Shown piece by piece: positions 20,705 to 33,600 of a stretch of 64,000 bases of DNA; within the stretch, counting starts at the first letter, position 1; every line of letters starts with the position of its first letter. The notes under the pieces are model-generated. The model did not search any database and had not been told where the DNA came from. It worked only from the letters and a program-made list of their open reading frames with translations. Position numbers and translations under genes: made by a program. Origin of the DNA: Pseudevernia furfuracea (taxonomy: Eukaryota > Ascomycota > Lecanoromycetes > Lecanorales > Parmeliaceae). The stretch is taken from contig JAIUPT010000042.1 in NCBI GenBank assembly GCA_022315425.1, positions 2,294,001 to 2,358,000 of the forward strand, in the 5' to 3' direction.

Positions 20705-22142
20705 TTATGCCTTCGCTGCCATGGATGGGACAAAGTCGGTCACAACCTGACCATAGAATGGATCCGAGGCGCATATCGCATACGGGTCTGAGGGACTGGG
20801 GCACGCTGCGTCGACATAGAAGCCCGACCAGTCCATACTGCCTCGGATAGCTTGGGCTTCGCTGGAGAGGATGTAATTTTGATACTGGTTCATGACGCTT
20901 TGCACGGGGAGATTTCGATTCACGCCGAGTTCTTCGAGGACACAGGGTTTCTTCGCCAGTGCGCAGGCATCGTTGTGGTCTTTCAACCATTGGAGGCCGT
21001 AGTCTGGTCCTTGTGCTCTGACGGTTGGGGCAATGTTATTAGCAAAAGCTCCGTCAGATACACAGGGAAAGGAAGGGGCGGAGACCACTCACCCGTTGTC
21101 GTCAGTGTAGAGATGGAAGGTGCCGAAGTCGATGTTCTGCAGGTCAAGGATGGCGGCGAAATCTTCCCCGGAAGCGCCGTCGTAATTGAAATCCCAATTG
21201 TCAGCTCCAGCCCCATCGTTGAAGTAGCCATATCCGCCAAAGGTGACCAAATGGTTCGAGTCGATGGATTTGATGTACTGGCTGATTTGATCGGCCCAAG
21301 TGGTCAAGATTTGGCTGCCATTGCACTCGGGTTCTTCGCATCGAGCCTGTGAATTGTTCAGACTGTGGTAGAGAAGATGGACGATTGGACATATTATACC
21401 TCGTTGGCAAGTTCCCATGCGAAAATGGCAGGAGAGTCTTTGTATCTTGTGACGATTTCGCTCACGTAGTTCTTGAAGGCATTGACGACGGTTGGGTTAG
21501 TGTAGAATTCTGCCTGTGAATGTCCATCCCCCAGCAAGTTGTTGACATAGTCGATCTGGCCTCCATAATTAGGCCACTCGCTTTGACAATGTCAGCTGGA
21601 ATGATATCAAACAGAAGGAGCACACACTTGACCAAACACACGATGAACTGGATCCCGGCGGCTTCGGCCTGTTGGACAGCACTATCTAACAATGCTAGAC
21701 CGTTGGCGCCAGTATTGAGATTCGGCTGGCCATTCTCCCACAACTGATAATAGACTTCGCCGTCGCTACCCCAACTCCCTAGAAGATTATTTGATGGATC
21801 TTTCATGATCCATGCTGCAACTCTAAAAATCTGTCAGTTGGGGCTTGGTACCCATGTCTGGAAGCCCAACCTGATCACTGTGTATCCTATGCCCTGAGCA
21901 GCTTTGATAGCATCGGGTATGAAGCCCTGGTCCGTAGCACCAACTGTAAGAAGAGTCAGTAGAGCCTTATAGTCGTGGCTCAAGAACTCCTTACTAGTCC
22001 ATGAGTTGGCACCGGCAAATGAGTATGGTTTCCCATTCAGCTCAAATTGCAATCCGTTCGTAGTCACAAATTGGGCCTTTGTAAAGGTAAGTAGGGCTAG
22101 AGATGTAGCCAAGCAAGCAATTCTGCTGAGATGGGAGAACAT
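20705..22142 (-). CDS. Endo-beta-1,4-mannanase, glycoside hydrolase family 5
   Basis: Six exons: 22142-21995, 21943-21871, 21822-21628, 21580-21400, 21346-21093 and 21017-20705. Introns are 47-75 bp; phases agree (1164 nt, 387 residues). A signal peptide (ends near TKA) leads into a TIM-barrel GH5 domain. The acid/base Glu is the end of WELANE (residue 199). The nucleophile lies in VLEELG (residues 312-313). Conserved AGANSW, the SEWPNYGG-like loop (here NEWPNYGG) and DWSGFY near the end fit fungal subfamily 7 mannanases. It hydrolyses mannan and galactomannan in plant walls. No carbohydrate-binding module is attached. The gene is convergent with the secreted protein gene to its left. Confidence 0.93.
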
Positions 22143-23752
22143 GATCAGGTAAAATTAGATCGGTGCAATCGAAGGTTGGAAGAAATTAGGATTGCTCAAA
22201 AATCATGCCTTGATGAGAAAAGGCGAGATTTGCAAGTAGAGAGAGGGTAGTCCAGCAATATATCGAGACAGTTCAAAGAATGTGGGAAGCGTGGAAGACA
22301 AGCTTGCTATGCAGTACTGGGAGAGAATCTAGGTTCATAGAGCAAAGCCGAGCATCAGTCATCCTGCTCACCTCCAACAGGAAGGCCAAGGTAAGCGCCT
22401 GCCGTTTGTTGAAGTGGGAGATTAAGGGTCTCGGCCAGATCCCAAGATCTCATTCACGACGAGGAAAGGTATGAGTTGTGAGAATGTTCTAGCTGCCGCC
22501 GCAACGGCGTAGTAGTAAGTAGATAGTATACTATTATGCCCGTGATATGAGCTAAAGGTGGACGAGGGAAGCATACTAGACTTTATGAGGGAGGGTAGCA
22601 GGCACTAGCTTACCGCCGCCGGGTGGGATATCTAACCGTGGGCCCTGATGTTTGACATATCCATAATAATGCACGGTGACGGACCGACGGCTCAGACCAA
22701 TAAGAACAAAAACGGGACTCAACGGACAAATGCGGCCCAAGGGCGCCGAACCAGATCCGGCCATGATCCTGACGCATCAGGATACGGCGGAGAACAGGCA
22801 AGTAAGAAAGGATCCGCACATGCATGTTGTACATGTATGTAGAGTCCATAAAAACCCAAAACCAGACAGCCCAGCCGGCGAGGTTCTTGTGGTGCCGAGG
22901 AATGTGGAGATAGTCGGCTGATCAGAGATAGATATTATACATGTAGAGGATCGAGCAAGAGGCAGAAGCTGAGAGATCTTGCCCAAGCTAGGCCGAGGTT
23001 CGAATTGAATTCCCAAAAATGTTAGCTGCAAGAATGAAACAAGTTGGGGGCGAAATACAGAGGAACGGGACGGTGAAACATGAGGCACGGCTTGAGGTAC
23101 CAGTATGTACCACCTAAGCACCTTCCCCCTGGCGTTAAAAATCCCACGCCTAGGATTCCAGAGGGACACGAGTAGGTGATAATCTCCGGCGGTACTTATA
23201 TGCCCGAGACATGTCCAAACAATGATGATATCTTGAACGGCAGAAAGCGCCCATCCATCCTTTCCTCCTACTTGCAGGTCGTGTATGTGTACACCCTGAC
23301 ATCTTGTATCGCCCCCAACATGCTGGGCTGGTGGTCAAGGCTACTCTATGGCCATGGAAATCAAATATAGGTAGCGAAACATGAGTTGTGTTGACTCGAA
23401 CTTTCCATGGGAGTATGTATTCCCGCGCGCTGACAGCTTGAGAGTGAATGGTAGGATGATTTGCAAAAAGATTCTGATGACTGGGAGAAACGGAGAAAGA
23501 ATGATTGGATTGACCCATGTCTAAAAATAATCGAGCCTAAACCACGAGGGGTAAAACATCCTGAGCCGAGGTTGATCACGACTATCTCTCCTGCTTCAAA
23601 AAAAAAAAGCATGCAGAACGGCCGACGATGCATGGAAAGCTTGGAATCCCTCCGACATGAACTTTTCAAGATAAGCAAGTCAACGCCAAGTACCCAAAAT
23701 CACTACTTAATCACGGAGGAAGCGGCAAGGCATTCGGAACCCTGTACCTATC
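22143..23752. other. 1.6-kb intergenic region
   Basis: No exon supported on either strand. It should include the mannanase promoter (next to 22143) and the 3' end of the gene at 23753. Open frames such as 22777-23169 and 23461-23832 look like chance. No repeats seen. Confidence 0.45.
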
Positions 23753-24544
23753 TCACTTGCAATGGTCACACATATCATCCAGCGACGTGTACAGAAACTG
23801 CCGACTTCCCCCTCCCGCCCTTTTGTCGATGATCTTCATCTCCGCCCGCATCCCAAAGGTGTTCTGGCACATGTCCTCGCAGTGCCCTTGCACGTCATCA
23901 AAAGCCGTCTGGAGCCTGCCTTGGTCACCGGGCTTTTGCATTATCCTATGCTGCCCGTTGAACCTCAGTTCCATCTTGACCATCCCGTAGAAATTGGTGC
24001 CCACGGAAAAGCACACTTTGTCGTGCTCGCGATTGGGCAGTAATGGATCCGGGTCGTGGCTCCACGGCCCAGGATCACAATTCCAGATGCAATTGTGCGG
24101 GGTCAACGAATTCCGCTTCGAATTCGCTTGCAGTGTCTGTTCCTCCTCTGTCCGCGCAAACCTCTTGCATACGTAAGGGTCCTCCCTGAACCAATCCACG
24201 TTGTCCCCAGCGATGTTAGGTACGATGCATTGGTCTCCTTCGCCAACTGCTTCGGTTAGGCATTTGTGGTTGACAATGAAAGTGGCGTTCGAGTGGTAGT
24301 TGTAGTATTCATGTTGGAAGATATGGGCCTTTTCGTACTGATAAACCTCTTGGGCTTGGGTGGGTGAACGGCAGTAGCATAACGTGGAAGTGAGCCAGTC
24401 ACCGCTCGGTGGGGGGTAAAGCTTGCCAATGTTGCCAATGAAGCCTTGGCCTTTTCCATTAGGTGGAACTTGAGCAGGAGGCACAGCCAAGGAAACGGAT
24501 GGAAGGAGTATTAGAGCGGTGAGGAAGGTTTGAAGGCGCGACAT
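23753..24544 (-). CDS. Secreted cysteine-rich protein, unrecognised
   Basis: Intronless frame; I choose the ATG at 24544 because it begins a clean signal peptide (MSRLQTFLTALILLPSVSLA), whereas the frame also extends 34 codons upstream. The product is 263 residues. The mature part has about 14 cysteines, many in short pairs (CYC, CIWNC, CEDMC, CDHC), and ends at a CDHCK tail, so a disulfide-rich extracellular fold is likely. I do not recognise a family or catalytic motif. Small secreted cysteine-rich proteins of fungi often act at the host surface, but nothing here proves that. Confidence 0.75.
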   Translation of the reverse strand: MSRLQTFLTALILLPSVSLAVPPAQVPPNGKGQGFIGNIGKLYPPPSGDWLTSTLCYCRSPTQAQEVYQYEKAHIFQHEYYNYHSNATFIVNHKCLTEAVGEGDQCIVPNIAGDNVDWFREDPYVCKRFARTEEEQTLQANSKRNSLTPHNCIWNCDPGPWSHDPDPLLPNREHDKVCFSVGTNFYGMVKMELRFNGQHRIMQKPGDQGRLQTAFDDVQGHCEDMCQNTFGMRAEMKIIDKRAGGGSRQFLYTSLDDMCDHCK

Positions 24545-26132
24545 GATGGTGTTTGGTGATGCGAGTGGGCTGGATGCCCTGCTAAATATCTTTTGTTTGT
24601 GTGATATAGATAAGTCGATCTTGCGTGGGTTGGTGATCAGAGACAACTTTTAGACGATGGGAACATACGAAGGCCTTTTATCCTCCAAGATAATGGTATT
24701 ATTTTCGGACACATCATGGCAAGGTGAGTCATTCTAAGAGCCCGTGCATTTTTCCAGTAAAGTGAAAATGCATTATCCGGACATTTAATGCTAATGTCTG
24801 TTGATACCCTTGAATGAGATAGTTTGAGAGAGTTTGACAAACCACATGACTTTGTATGAGACTTCGATGGAGTCTTGAACCTTGGATATCACTTGTAGGC
24901 ATATGCCCAAGGAGCTGGTTAGTTTTGCAGAACAATATGACAGCGAGGGCATTTTGAGATAGCAGAGCAAACGGGCAGAACGAGGTAAAATCCACTGAGA
25001 AACATCCCGAATGTGGGGGACTGGACCATAGAGCGGCCGAGAGCCTTAGGATACTCAGCTCGCGGACAAGGCCGTGTGCAAAGTAGCCAAATACATCACG
25101 ACAGAGCGGCTGCATCTTGACATAGACGACAAGTGGACCAGACCGGAGCATCACAACATAGGAATCGGCTGGGCCAAAAGTCCCCCGGTCAGTATCGTGA
25201 TCAGTGCTACTCCAGAGGTCACTGTACCAAATGGAACGAAAACACGGCCATTTGATTTGTCACGATGTTCGATCGTCCGAGCTTTCACTCACGGATCATG
25301 TTCCACAGCTAGTTATCCTAACTTGAATAACTGATGCTAAATCAGAAAACCCCCGTAGCGCTTCTTCAGCTGAGTCCCTAGGAAAGTGATTGGTTCTTTC
25401 GGCTGGGCAACGAAACCAGGTGCCTACTCCGCCGCCCCCAGGTCGGTTCTACGGAGCCGAAGGAGCTTAGCGCTGAGGGGGGGAGGATGGGGAGGATGGG
25501 GAGGATTTTGAGAACGAGAATAACGAGGATGAATTCCTCGAAGAGTTCTGCGCTGATGAGGAAGAAGTTGAGGGCGAGAATGACGAGGGAGACTTACTTG
25601 GGTGGAGAGGTTATGGAGGTGGATGGTATGGATTCTCAACTCTTCGATTGAGGAAAGCGATGAGATCGATTTGCGTTCGTCCGAACGATGGAAAGACCAT
25701 GGTGGCTTCTTGCCTTTGACTTGGGCTTGTGAAGCCGGATTGAGATTTCGAGACTTCGAGGTTCTCGAGATGCGCTGTTCTGTACTTTACTCCAGGTTGA
25801 TTGTGTGCTGCCCTTAGATGATTCAAGAGTGGAAGTTTGATGGCTCTTACATTACATGCACCAGGCTGATGCCGGAAAAAACCATGGAATCCTGCATTCA
25901 GAAGATAGGACTCTTAGAGTCAGTAGTCGATTTCTCTCATGAAGGTAGCTTTAGTAGGCATGGTCCGTAGCTTCCGTAACCAGTTTATATCCAATACTAT
26001 GTACAACAGGCAGAGAAACAAAGCGATCGAATCCTCTCTCACAAGAGGTTCCCCCTTCGGCCATGCTCGTGATCTATGCATAACGCCCTCCTTCCCATTG
26101 CATCATTCGCATCTCCCAACCCCAGAATCCAC
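24545..26132. other. Intergenic region left of sdhB
   Basis: No supported exon in about 1.6 kb. A short run of GGGGAGGAT units occurs at about 25480-25505. Frames at 24729-25154 and 25602-25826 overlap and lack motifs. Confidence 0.4.
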
Positions 26133-27186
26133 TCAAGTCAACGCCATCGTCTTCTTTATCTCCGCAATTGCCTTCCCTGGATTCAACCCCTTCGGACACG
26201 TCCTCGAGCAGTTCAGAATGGTGTGGCATCTGTACAAACTCATGCTATTATCCAGCATCTCTTTCCTCTCGGCCTTGTGCTCGTCGCGGGAATCTGCGAG
26301 CCAGCGGTACGATTGCAAAAGCACGGCGGGGCCGAGGTATTCTTCGCTGTTCCACCAGTACGAGGGGCAGGATGTCGAGCAGCAGGCGCAGAGGATGCAT
26401 TCGTAGAGGCCGTCGAGTTTCTTGCGGTCCGCGGGTGATTGGCGGTTTTCGAGGCCCTGAAAATCGTTCACGTTAGTATAGATTGGGACTGAGAAAGGTG
26501 GTGGGAAATCAAAAAGAGGGGAGAGGTGGCAAAGGTTGGGAGGGCGTACATCTTCAGTCTTGGTGTCGCGCTGCAGGTATGGCTTGATCGATTTGTATTG
26601 CTTGTAAAACTGGGTCAGGTCTGGAACAAGATCTTTGACGACGTAGGTGTGGGGTAGAGGGTAGATGCGGGCTTCGTGGGATGTGTTTGTTGGGATGCGG
26701 CCTGTCCACACAACTCGTCAGCGTCCGTGCCATGTGGCCGGAATCTGGCAAAGACATACATAAGCAGGCCAGGGTGTTGACTCCATCAATATTCATAGCA
26801 CAACTCCCACAGATTCCTTCCCTACAACTCCGTCTAAATGTCAAGGTAGGATCCACCTCATTCTTGATCCGAATCAGCGCATCCAGCATCATCGGTCCCG
26901 TCTTGTTTAGATCCAGCGTGTAGGATTGCATCTTAGGCTTCTCAGTCGGGGTATCAGGCGACCAGCGATAGATGTGGAAGGTCTTTGTTCGGGCCTCCGG
27001 GGATTGACCGGGCTCCTTGATGGTGGAGGTGTGTTTTGGGGAGACGGGTGTTTGAGTGGCAGACATGGCGTCACCAAGGTTGGATATAGGATCGACGGTT
27101 GCATAAGTACGGCGGAGGAAAGGGGAGAGAGTGGAAGGGCGAGTGGAGGCCAGAAGGCGGGACGTGGTGGTGCGGAGGGCGGCCAT
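26133..27186 (-). CDS. sdhB: Succinate dehydrogenase iron-sulfur subunit
   Basis: Three exons: 27186-26760, 26701-26550 and 26456-26133, with introns of 58 and 93 bp, phases agreeing (903 nt, 300 residues). A basic N-terminal mitochondrial presequence precedes the [2Fe-2S] ligands in CREGICGSC and the later Cys of NTLAC. The C-terminal domain has CILCACCSTSCP and CHTILNCSRTCPKG for the [4Fe-4S] and [3Fe-4S] clusters. It passes electrons from FAD of the flavoprotein subunit to ubiquinone in complex II of the inner mitochondrial membrane. The Pro of SCPSYWW and the His of RCHTILNC, sites where fungicide (SDHI) resistance changes occur in other fungi, are in their sensitive-type state here. Confidence 0.97.
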
Positions 27187-27592
27187 TGTGGATGGTGGTA
27201 AGGGTGGATGTAGGCCAAAGGAACTGCTATGATATGGCAGCGTCAGTTCTGAAGAGTTGGCAGCCTTGGATAAATTAGCGACTAGAGATGTGTGATGATT
27301 GAGGTCGGTGGGGAGAAAGGGTGAGAATCGAGAATGACGATGGAGGAGGAGATGAGGCAAAATGCACCATTGAATAACAGCCGAGGGTGAAGATCTGTCT
27401 ATTCCGTTTTGGGAATAGGGCGTAATCAAATTCTAACAATTCTGATTGGCTCATGGGGAAACACCCTTTATTCCGGGATTCCCCAAATTTCAGCGCGTAC
27501 TGTATTGTGACTGATACTGATATTACTTCGCTGAGACCTGAAAAGGTGTGCCGAGTGGAGCGGATACAATCTACGAATTGGCCTTTCGGGAC
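27187..27592. promoter_or_regulatory. Divergent promoter region of sdhB and the DPBB gene
   Basis: The 406 bp between the two start codons must carry both promoters. I did not identify a convincing TATA element or factor site. The sequence near 27450 has two GGGATTCCCC/GGGGAAACACCC-like G-to-C tracts that may be regulatory, which is only inference. Confidence 0.4.
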
Positions 27593-28335
27593 ATGGAGAA
27601 TCTCAAGGCTCAAGAAAATGTCCAAGAGTTCCGTCTACCGGAATGGGAGACCACTGCTCGTCATCGCGGAGAAACGCAGGTCCAGACAGGCCAGAAGTCA
27701 GGTGTGAAAGAACGAGTATCCTTAGTCTTTGATCGTTTTATGCCTGCCCACAGAATGTACTTTGGCTTCAGAAGAAAGATCGCCTGCGTCGCCATTCTAG
27801 TGGTACTCTTGATATTACTGGCCTTGATACTTGGTCTTGCTATTGGCTTGAGCAGGAAATCCAGGTATGCTTCTGCCCCAGCAAAGAACCTTGACACGAC
27901 TCACCTGACATCCTGCTTAGCCACCATCAAAGTATCCCTTTGGGACCACACACTTACACAGGCGATCTCACCTACTACGGTCCTGGACTCGGTGCCTGCG
28001 GCATCACCTCCTCAGACACCGACCACATCGTATCCATTAGTCACTTTACCTTCGATTCTGTATCCAAAGGCTCAAATCCGAATGCTAATCCGCTGTGCGG
28101 GCACAAATTGAGAGCTGTCCGCAATGGCAACAGCATCGATTTGACGGTTGTGGATCGATGTACGGCATAATTTGAGTCAGCTTTTACAAAAGTAAATGGC
28201 TGACTGGGTTTAGGTGTGGGCTGTCAACCTACCGATTTAGACGTCAGCCCTGGAGCTTTCAAACAATTGGCTGATCCGAGTCTTGGGCGGGTGGGAGTGA
28301 CCTGGGCTTGGCTGCCCCCTGTGCCTGCAACCTGA
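27593..28335 (+). CDS. Membrane-anchored double-psi beta-barrel (RlpA/expansin-like) protein
   Basis: Three exons: 27593-27864, 27921-28159 and 28214-28335. Introns of 56 and 54 bp; phases agree (633 nt, 210 residues). Residues 1-60 are hydrophilic and basic near the end, followed by one strong membrane helix at 63-86 and then the barrel domain. Domain landmarks are TGDLTYYGPGLGACG, a Cys in NPLCGHKL, DLTVVDRC and a final GVTWAWL. The fold is shared by RlpA, expansins and cerato-platanin-related proteins, which bind wall polysaccharides. The Asp of VVDRC is the conserved barrel Asp. A type II anchor (N-terminus inside, barrel outside) is the simplest topology. Without splicing the frame ends early at 28170, so naive models would truncate it. 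Confidence 0.88.
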
Positions 28336-28800
28336 GGAAAGTGGTCAGGATCCTTGGAAATCCTTCCATGACCGGAACATCACGAGTGTCATAGGCTGCA
28401 GTGGATGAAGATGACAGCATGTAGATCTATGGTGGGATCCATGAGGTATAAGACCTCATGGATAACAAAGAATGGTCCTACAAACATGGAATGAAAGAAG
28501 CAATCTATGACATGCAGTAGACATGCATAGAAGGACGCTAGAACATGTATGGAATGGCCTAGACACTCCGACAAATGTTTGTCTCGGTGACATACAAGCA
28601 GCAGGTGACTTAGTATACAGGTATCTGGTGAATTTTCCAAAGCTGCTAGAAATTGACCTAGTCCGTCACTGTGCTAGGTGATTAACCTTGAATTCACGAT
28701 CACTTCACATCCGACTAGGGTTGGGAATTGACACAATCAGTGGCGAATTTTTCGTACAAGCGGCCGTAGCTAGCTTTTTCCTCGATCCAACAATCAAGAA
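28336..28800. other. Intergenic with a perfect inverted repeat
   Basis: No exon. At 28437-28463 an 11-bp arm (ATCCATGAGGT) and its exact complement flank a 5-base loop, which could form a hairpin or bind a dimeric factor. The region lies between the DPBB gene and the SET/TPR gene, both on the plus strand. Confidence 0.6.
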
Positions 28801-30656
28801 ATGGCGCCGATGCCAACAGAGGCGTTGATTTGGAAACTGCAAGGAAATAAACATTGCAAGGATGGCAAATACCTCAAGGCTATTGAGAGGTAACTCAGTG
28901 GTCATCCTGTCAAACCAAATATTGGCTGACGACATCTAGTTACGATGAGGCTTTACGACGGATATCGACTGTGGAACACGCTATGGTACTCCTTTCAAAC
29001 CGCTGTCAAGCCAGGCTGTCATCTCAACACTATGATGCGGCACTCGAAGATGCAATGGCTGTGCTCGAAATGGACTCAACAAGTGAGAAAGCACTCTTTA
29101 GGGCTGCTCGTGCCTCTTACAGTCTAGGATGCTTTGCCAGATGCCGTTCATATTTGGCGAAATTAGTAGAGCTCTACCCAGGAAACAAAGCTGCCATCAA
29201 AGACGTCGAGCGGTGTGGACTTCGGTCCCAAGAACAGGCTGGAGAGTTCGACTTCGCATCGATGCTAGATGAGGCAGTCACCAAACAACCGTCACCTCGT
29301 TTAGATCGCGCAGCCTACATTGGACCAATTGACGTCCGCAAATGCGCCATTGAATCTCATGGTCGTGGCCTCTTCACCACGAAAGCCGTAAAAGCAGGCG
29401 AGCTGCTTCTGTGCGAAAAGGCTTTCATCACCGCATTTGCTCCCGATGGTAGCAAGACCACGGCAGAAAGCAATCATCCCAAGGACTCTAAATCTGACGG
29501 GTCCGAGTGGAGACTGAAACTCCGCGCAGAGCTTGCTGCGAACACATTCATTAAACTGGTTCGGAACCCTAGTGTTTTCACAGCGTTTGCGGACTTGTAC
29601 CCCGGTCCTGACGCAGATGAAGACATCGACGAGGATACAAACCTACCAGAGTTGGACGAGTGAGAGTCCTCAAACAAGCTATTGGGGGTAATCAGCTAAC
29701 GATCCCATAACAGTGCTTTCGTTGAACATCGAATCATCTACAATGTGTTCGCATTTCCTAGCCTTACGTACGAATTCCACTGGAAGAGTGGCCACACCCC
29801 AGATGATCTCAAGGACGAAGAATCAGCCTCCATCGGCATTTGGATACGTGGTTCTTATATAAATCATAGCTGCTATCCACTTGTACGCCGGACCTACATT
29901 GGCGACATGATGATCTTTCGAGCGCAGGCAGATATCCCAGCCGACACTGAGCTCAAATTCGGCTATATATCTTGCTTGGAGAGCTACGAGCAACGTCAGA
30001 AGATGCTCAAGAAGTGGGGCTTCCAATGTGAGTGCCAGGTGTGTCTTGCCGAGAAAGAATCTTCCCACAAGAAGGTCAAGAAGCGTGGAAAAACAATTGA
30101 AGAGATTATTGGACATTTCGAGAAGAACACTGCTACTGATCTTGGAGTGTATGGTCACTGCTCATAACACGGCTTCATGTTTTAGATCTAACATTCATTC
30201 AGGTACACCACCCTCCTCGAGGCTCTCGACTCTACCTACGTCAACCCACCAGCTATCGAGCCGCGCAAAGCAATGATCGGCCCCATAATAAACCTCATCT
30301 CCGCCTGCCACTCCGATGGTCTCGCATTCCAAGTGATGGAGCTGACCCTTCGAATGTTGCATGCCCTTGGCTTTGAGACCGAAATCACCACAACGTCGTT
30401 CAGGATCACGCGCTGGGGCTTCATGGTCGACGAAGTGGTTGTCGCATTGGCAGATATGTGCGATGGGTATGCGATTGTCAATCCTGCACTATATGATGAT
30501 GTGCTGGAGGTTGCTAAGACGGCGTATGAGATTATGTGTGGGGAGAGGGTTAGTTGGTATAAGACCTATGGGAGTGATAGGCTTGGGAGACTTGGAGGTA
30601 CAGCTGGGAGGGTGGAGGATCTTGTCGACGGAGTGCAGGGGATGAGGTTTGTTTGA
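28801..30656 (+). CDS. SET-domain protein with N-terminal TPR-like repeats
   Basis: Four exons: 28801-28889, 28940-29659, 29714-30148 and 30203-30656. Introns 50-54 bp; phases agree (1698 nt, 565 residues). Residues 1-120 form helix pairs typical of TPR motifs (GNKHCKDGKYLKAIESYDEAL). A SET domain follows from about 170: the first part is HGRGLFTTKAVKAGELLLCEKAF, and the substrate-binding core is YINHSC with a later FGYI. A post-SET-like cysteine group (CECQVC) comes next. The insert between the halves is Asp/Glu-rich. Such TPR/SET proteins (SMYD-like in outline) methylate lysines of histones or other proteins. The target is unknown. Confidence 0.9.
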
Positions 30657-33600
30657 GGCAAGGATGCTTCAAGCTGGTCAGTCTCGAGCAGAAACCTCAT
30701 CACTGGAAGCAATCAGAAACACACGGATTCACGAAAGCTGCAGCTCGGTCTACTTAGCATGCCCACATAAAGAGTGATCATCAAAAAGTTCACCCAGTCG
30801 AATACAAAGATCCATTCATTTTTAAGCCATTTGTTCTAGAATTTCTCCAAAGCTTCCTCGGCAAATGATCGAAGAAGCAGCCTCTCATGCAATTTATCTC
30901 ATGCAGTGTTTCCCATACAATATCTCCCTAATAATATCGCAGCAGAAACAATTCACAAATACGACATTGCCACAGTCCTGCAATGTTATATACCGGCCCA
31001 CACATCTTGCACTAAAACGTGAACCCATCAACGACTCTTGCAATCCGTACGCACACCTCCATTCTGACTCCGGCCTCCACTCCACTACAACATACCTTAA
31101 TCTCTGTGGTGCAACAGACACATCTAATCACTGTGTCCTGGTCCAAAAAAAAACACCATCTCACTCCGTTCCGTTGATCGACAACCGTCCAACCCGAAGC
31201 CGCAACAACCTCAGCGTCCGACTTGCTCCTCGATCCTCCAGCAACGTCCCCCCCCCCGACCTCAATCATCTCCTCTCTCCTCTAAAACGATCTTCGTTCT
31301 GCAACTTGTGCTCTGGATACGTGTTTGGCTTCGCGCATACGGGTCTCAGAGCTATCTCCTCATCTTTTCTCCTTCATCGTTATTTTCCGCTTCTGCCCTT
31401 CAGCAGGGACCGTGTTACTGGACTTTACTGTGTACTACTGCACTAGTACGGAATACACCGGGCAAGAAACTCCGCTGGTGTTCGCTTGAGGAGATGTTTT
31501 CGCACGCTTTGTTGATTGAGTAGAGGCGGCAGAGTGGGGGGTTCCGTGATGCGAGAGTGGTGTGTTACGCCGGCTGCTATTGGTTGGATAAGGGCAAGGT
31601 TTTGATTGATTGTATGTACAGTATGGGTTGAGATCGGTTGAAGTAGCGGTGCTTTGGTCGAGATAATTACGAGTATGAGACTCGGGTGATACAAAGTGTT
31701 TACTGATTGTGAAGATGATGTACTCTCGCTCGCTCGTTGAGATGGTGGTTGGGGTTTTCTCTTTGGGCGAACAAGTTCCAGTGACGTGACTTGGGAATGA
31801 TGATGATGATGATGAAGAGATGGATCCGAGCCTGTGAACAGACCCTTTCAAGTGTTGAGGAGCGCGGATTTGCGGGCTCGAAGATCCTATGGTGACGAGG
31901 GGATCCTAGGGGTTTTGGAATTAGATTGAGGGGTTTCTTTGTAGGGTCTGGGAGGTAAATGTTATAGTGGCTGTACGGGCGTGGCTGGCTATGGGGAAGG
32001 TATGTTGAAATTCAGAAGGGTTATGGATTGATTGTCTAGCTACGGAGTGGTACGTAGGCCACTTATATACCCTGTGAAGCCCCTGCTAGTTTACCACCGT
32101 GAAGGGTAGCTACAATATAGTGGTGCTGCAGAAATTTCCAACAAGGTGGGTCGTTAATGATGTGCTGATTTGGTTGCTTTTTTAAAGGATGTCTTCAACA
32201 TCTGGGTGGAGTTGGAGATGGATGTGATGCGGAAAAGATTCAGTATTTCTTTAGTCCTCCCTCGAGAGATTTTTCCAGGACCGACCATCACATTCTCGAT
32301 GACCGCAAACGTATCCCATTCTGCCGGGGTTAGTAAAAGCAGCAAGACCATGGCAGAATACTCACATGTTGGCAAGTTTGGTCGGTACAATTGTACGCGG
32401 GTATGATTCTGTGGAGATGAGCGAGGCACATAGAACAGGCAGATATATATGCCGTGAATCTCATCGACATCGTCTGTTAATTCAGAGTTCCTTTCTCTTA
32501 TGACACATTAGGACATATAAGACGATAAACACGACAATCACGGCTTTGTTCGAATCGATGCTGCCTCTTACAGCTCTGCGCCTCTGTTTGAGCCGAGAAG
32601 TCTGGTTCCATAATGACCAATTTGTTGCCTCTGGTATAGTTATGCTCGAACTTGATCACGAACTTGATCACTCTGATGTTTGCTACTACCACATCTGGGC
32701 GGAAATCTTATTTATATATCATTGTTTCAGCGCTGCTCCTCTTGATGTCGATGTAGTCCTGATAGCCGTCTATCACAGCTTCTCTTTCGGGAAAGGATTG
32801 TCGAAAGAAGTACAGGTGGATTTAAGCTTGACAGAAGCGGTAGCGGAGCTACTGGGGGCGAGAATGGAAGGCTCGTGAGCTCTTGAGGTAATGTCGACCT
32901 CGAATTCGGGGTTAGCGATCATAACACACCGTGTATATACCGTAAGAGTCTACCCCCGCTGCTCGCTAAGGTAAATTAGTAGGCCACAGTACCAGACCAG
33001 CAAGATCCGTCCACCTAGCACCGAGATCAGGCTTGATGACCAACCTTAGTATCACACTTGGGAGGCTCTTCGATATCTTATCGATCGCCTTCTGGTGGTA
33101 AGAAGGCACTCGTATTTGCTCTCGCACGCTTTGTTGGACGTCTTTCGTCATCGGGACAATCTCGTTCTCTCACGCGTTTTCTAATATCTTCGTCGTGATC
33201 GTCCCCAATGTGCGTCGGGATCAAAAAGTTGTAAAAGTATTGCTGATTTAATGCATTTTTACAAGTGGTATGGTATCAATGGAGGGATCCATGGCTGGTG
33301 CTGGATATCGTCGAAGGCAAATACAAGTGGAATTGAGGTAATCTTTGTTGGACAGAGCAAGGTTTTTCAGTCTCCTATGTGCGGACCTGCTGGCATCTGA
33401 CCGAGGATGACGTACTGTGAAGCTGCTGCACTCTGCAATTTGTTGTCCTACTCGGGTTGGACCTCACTTGCTGACAGAAATGGCTTGATACGATCGAGTT
33501 GAACTTTCAATTGCTCGCAGAAATGGCACTCAAGCGAGGCGAAATATATCGAGCGAAACTCGGCGAGGGCTAAATAAATGATACTGGCAAGGGAAAGAAC

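Noticed and set aside
22981..23010. GGTTCGAATTG, resembling a tRNA B box
   Set aside because: No cloverleaf arms or A box could be drawn around it.
31435..31851. Minus-strand 138-codon frame with a Ser run
   Set aside because: TTG start, Ser run comes from a trinucleotide microsatellite, and there is no splice partner.
32154..32429. A minus-strand frame with LTPAEWDTFAVIENV, reminiscent of hAT transposase
   Set aside because: Only a dozen residues resemble that family, no DDE or dimerisation motif follows, and the frame ends quickly.
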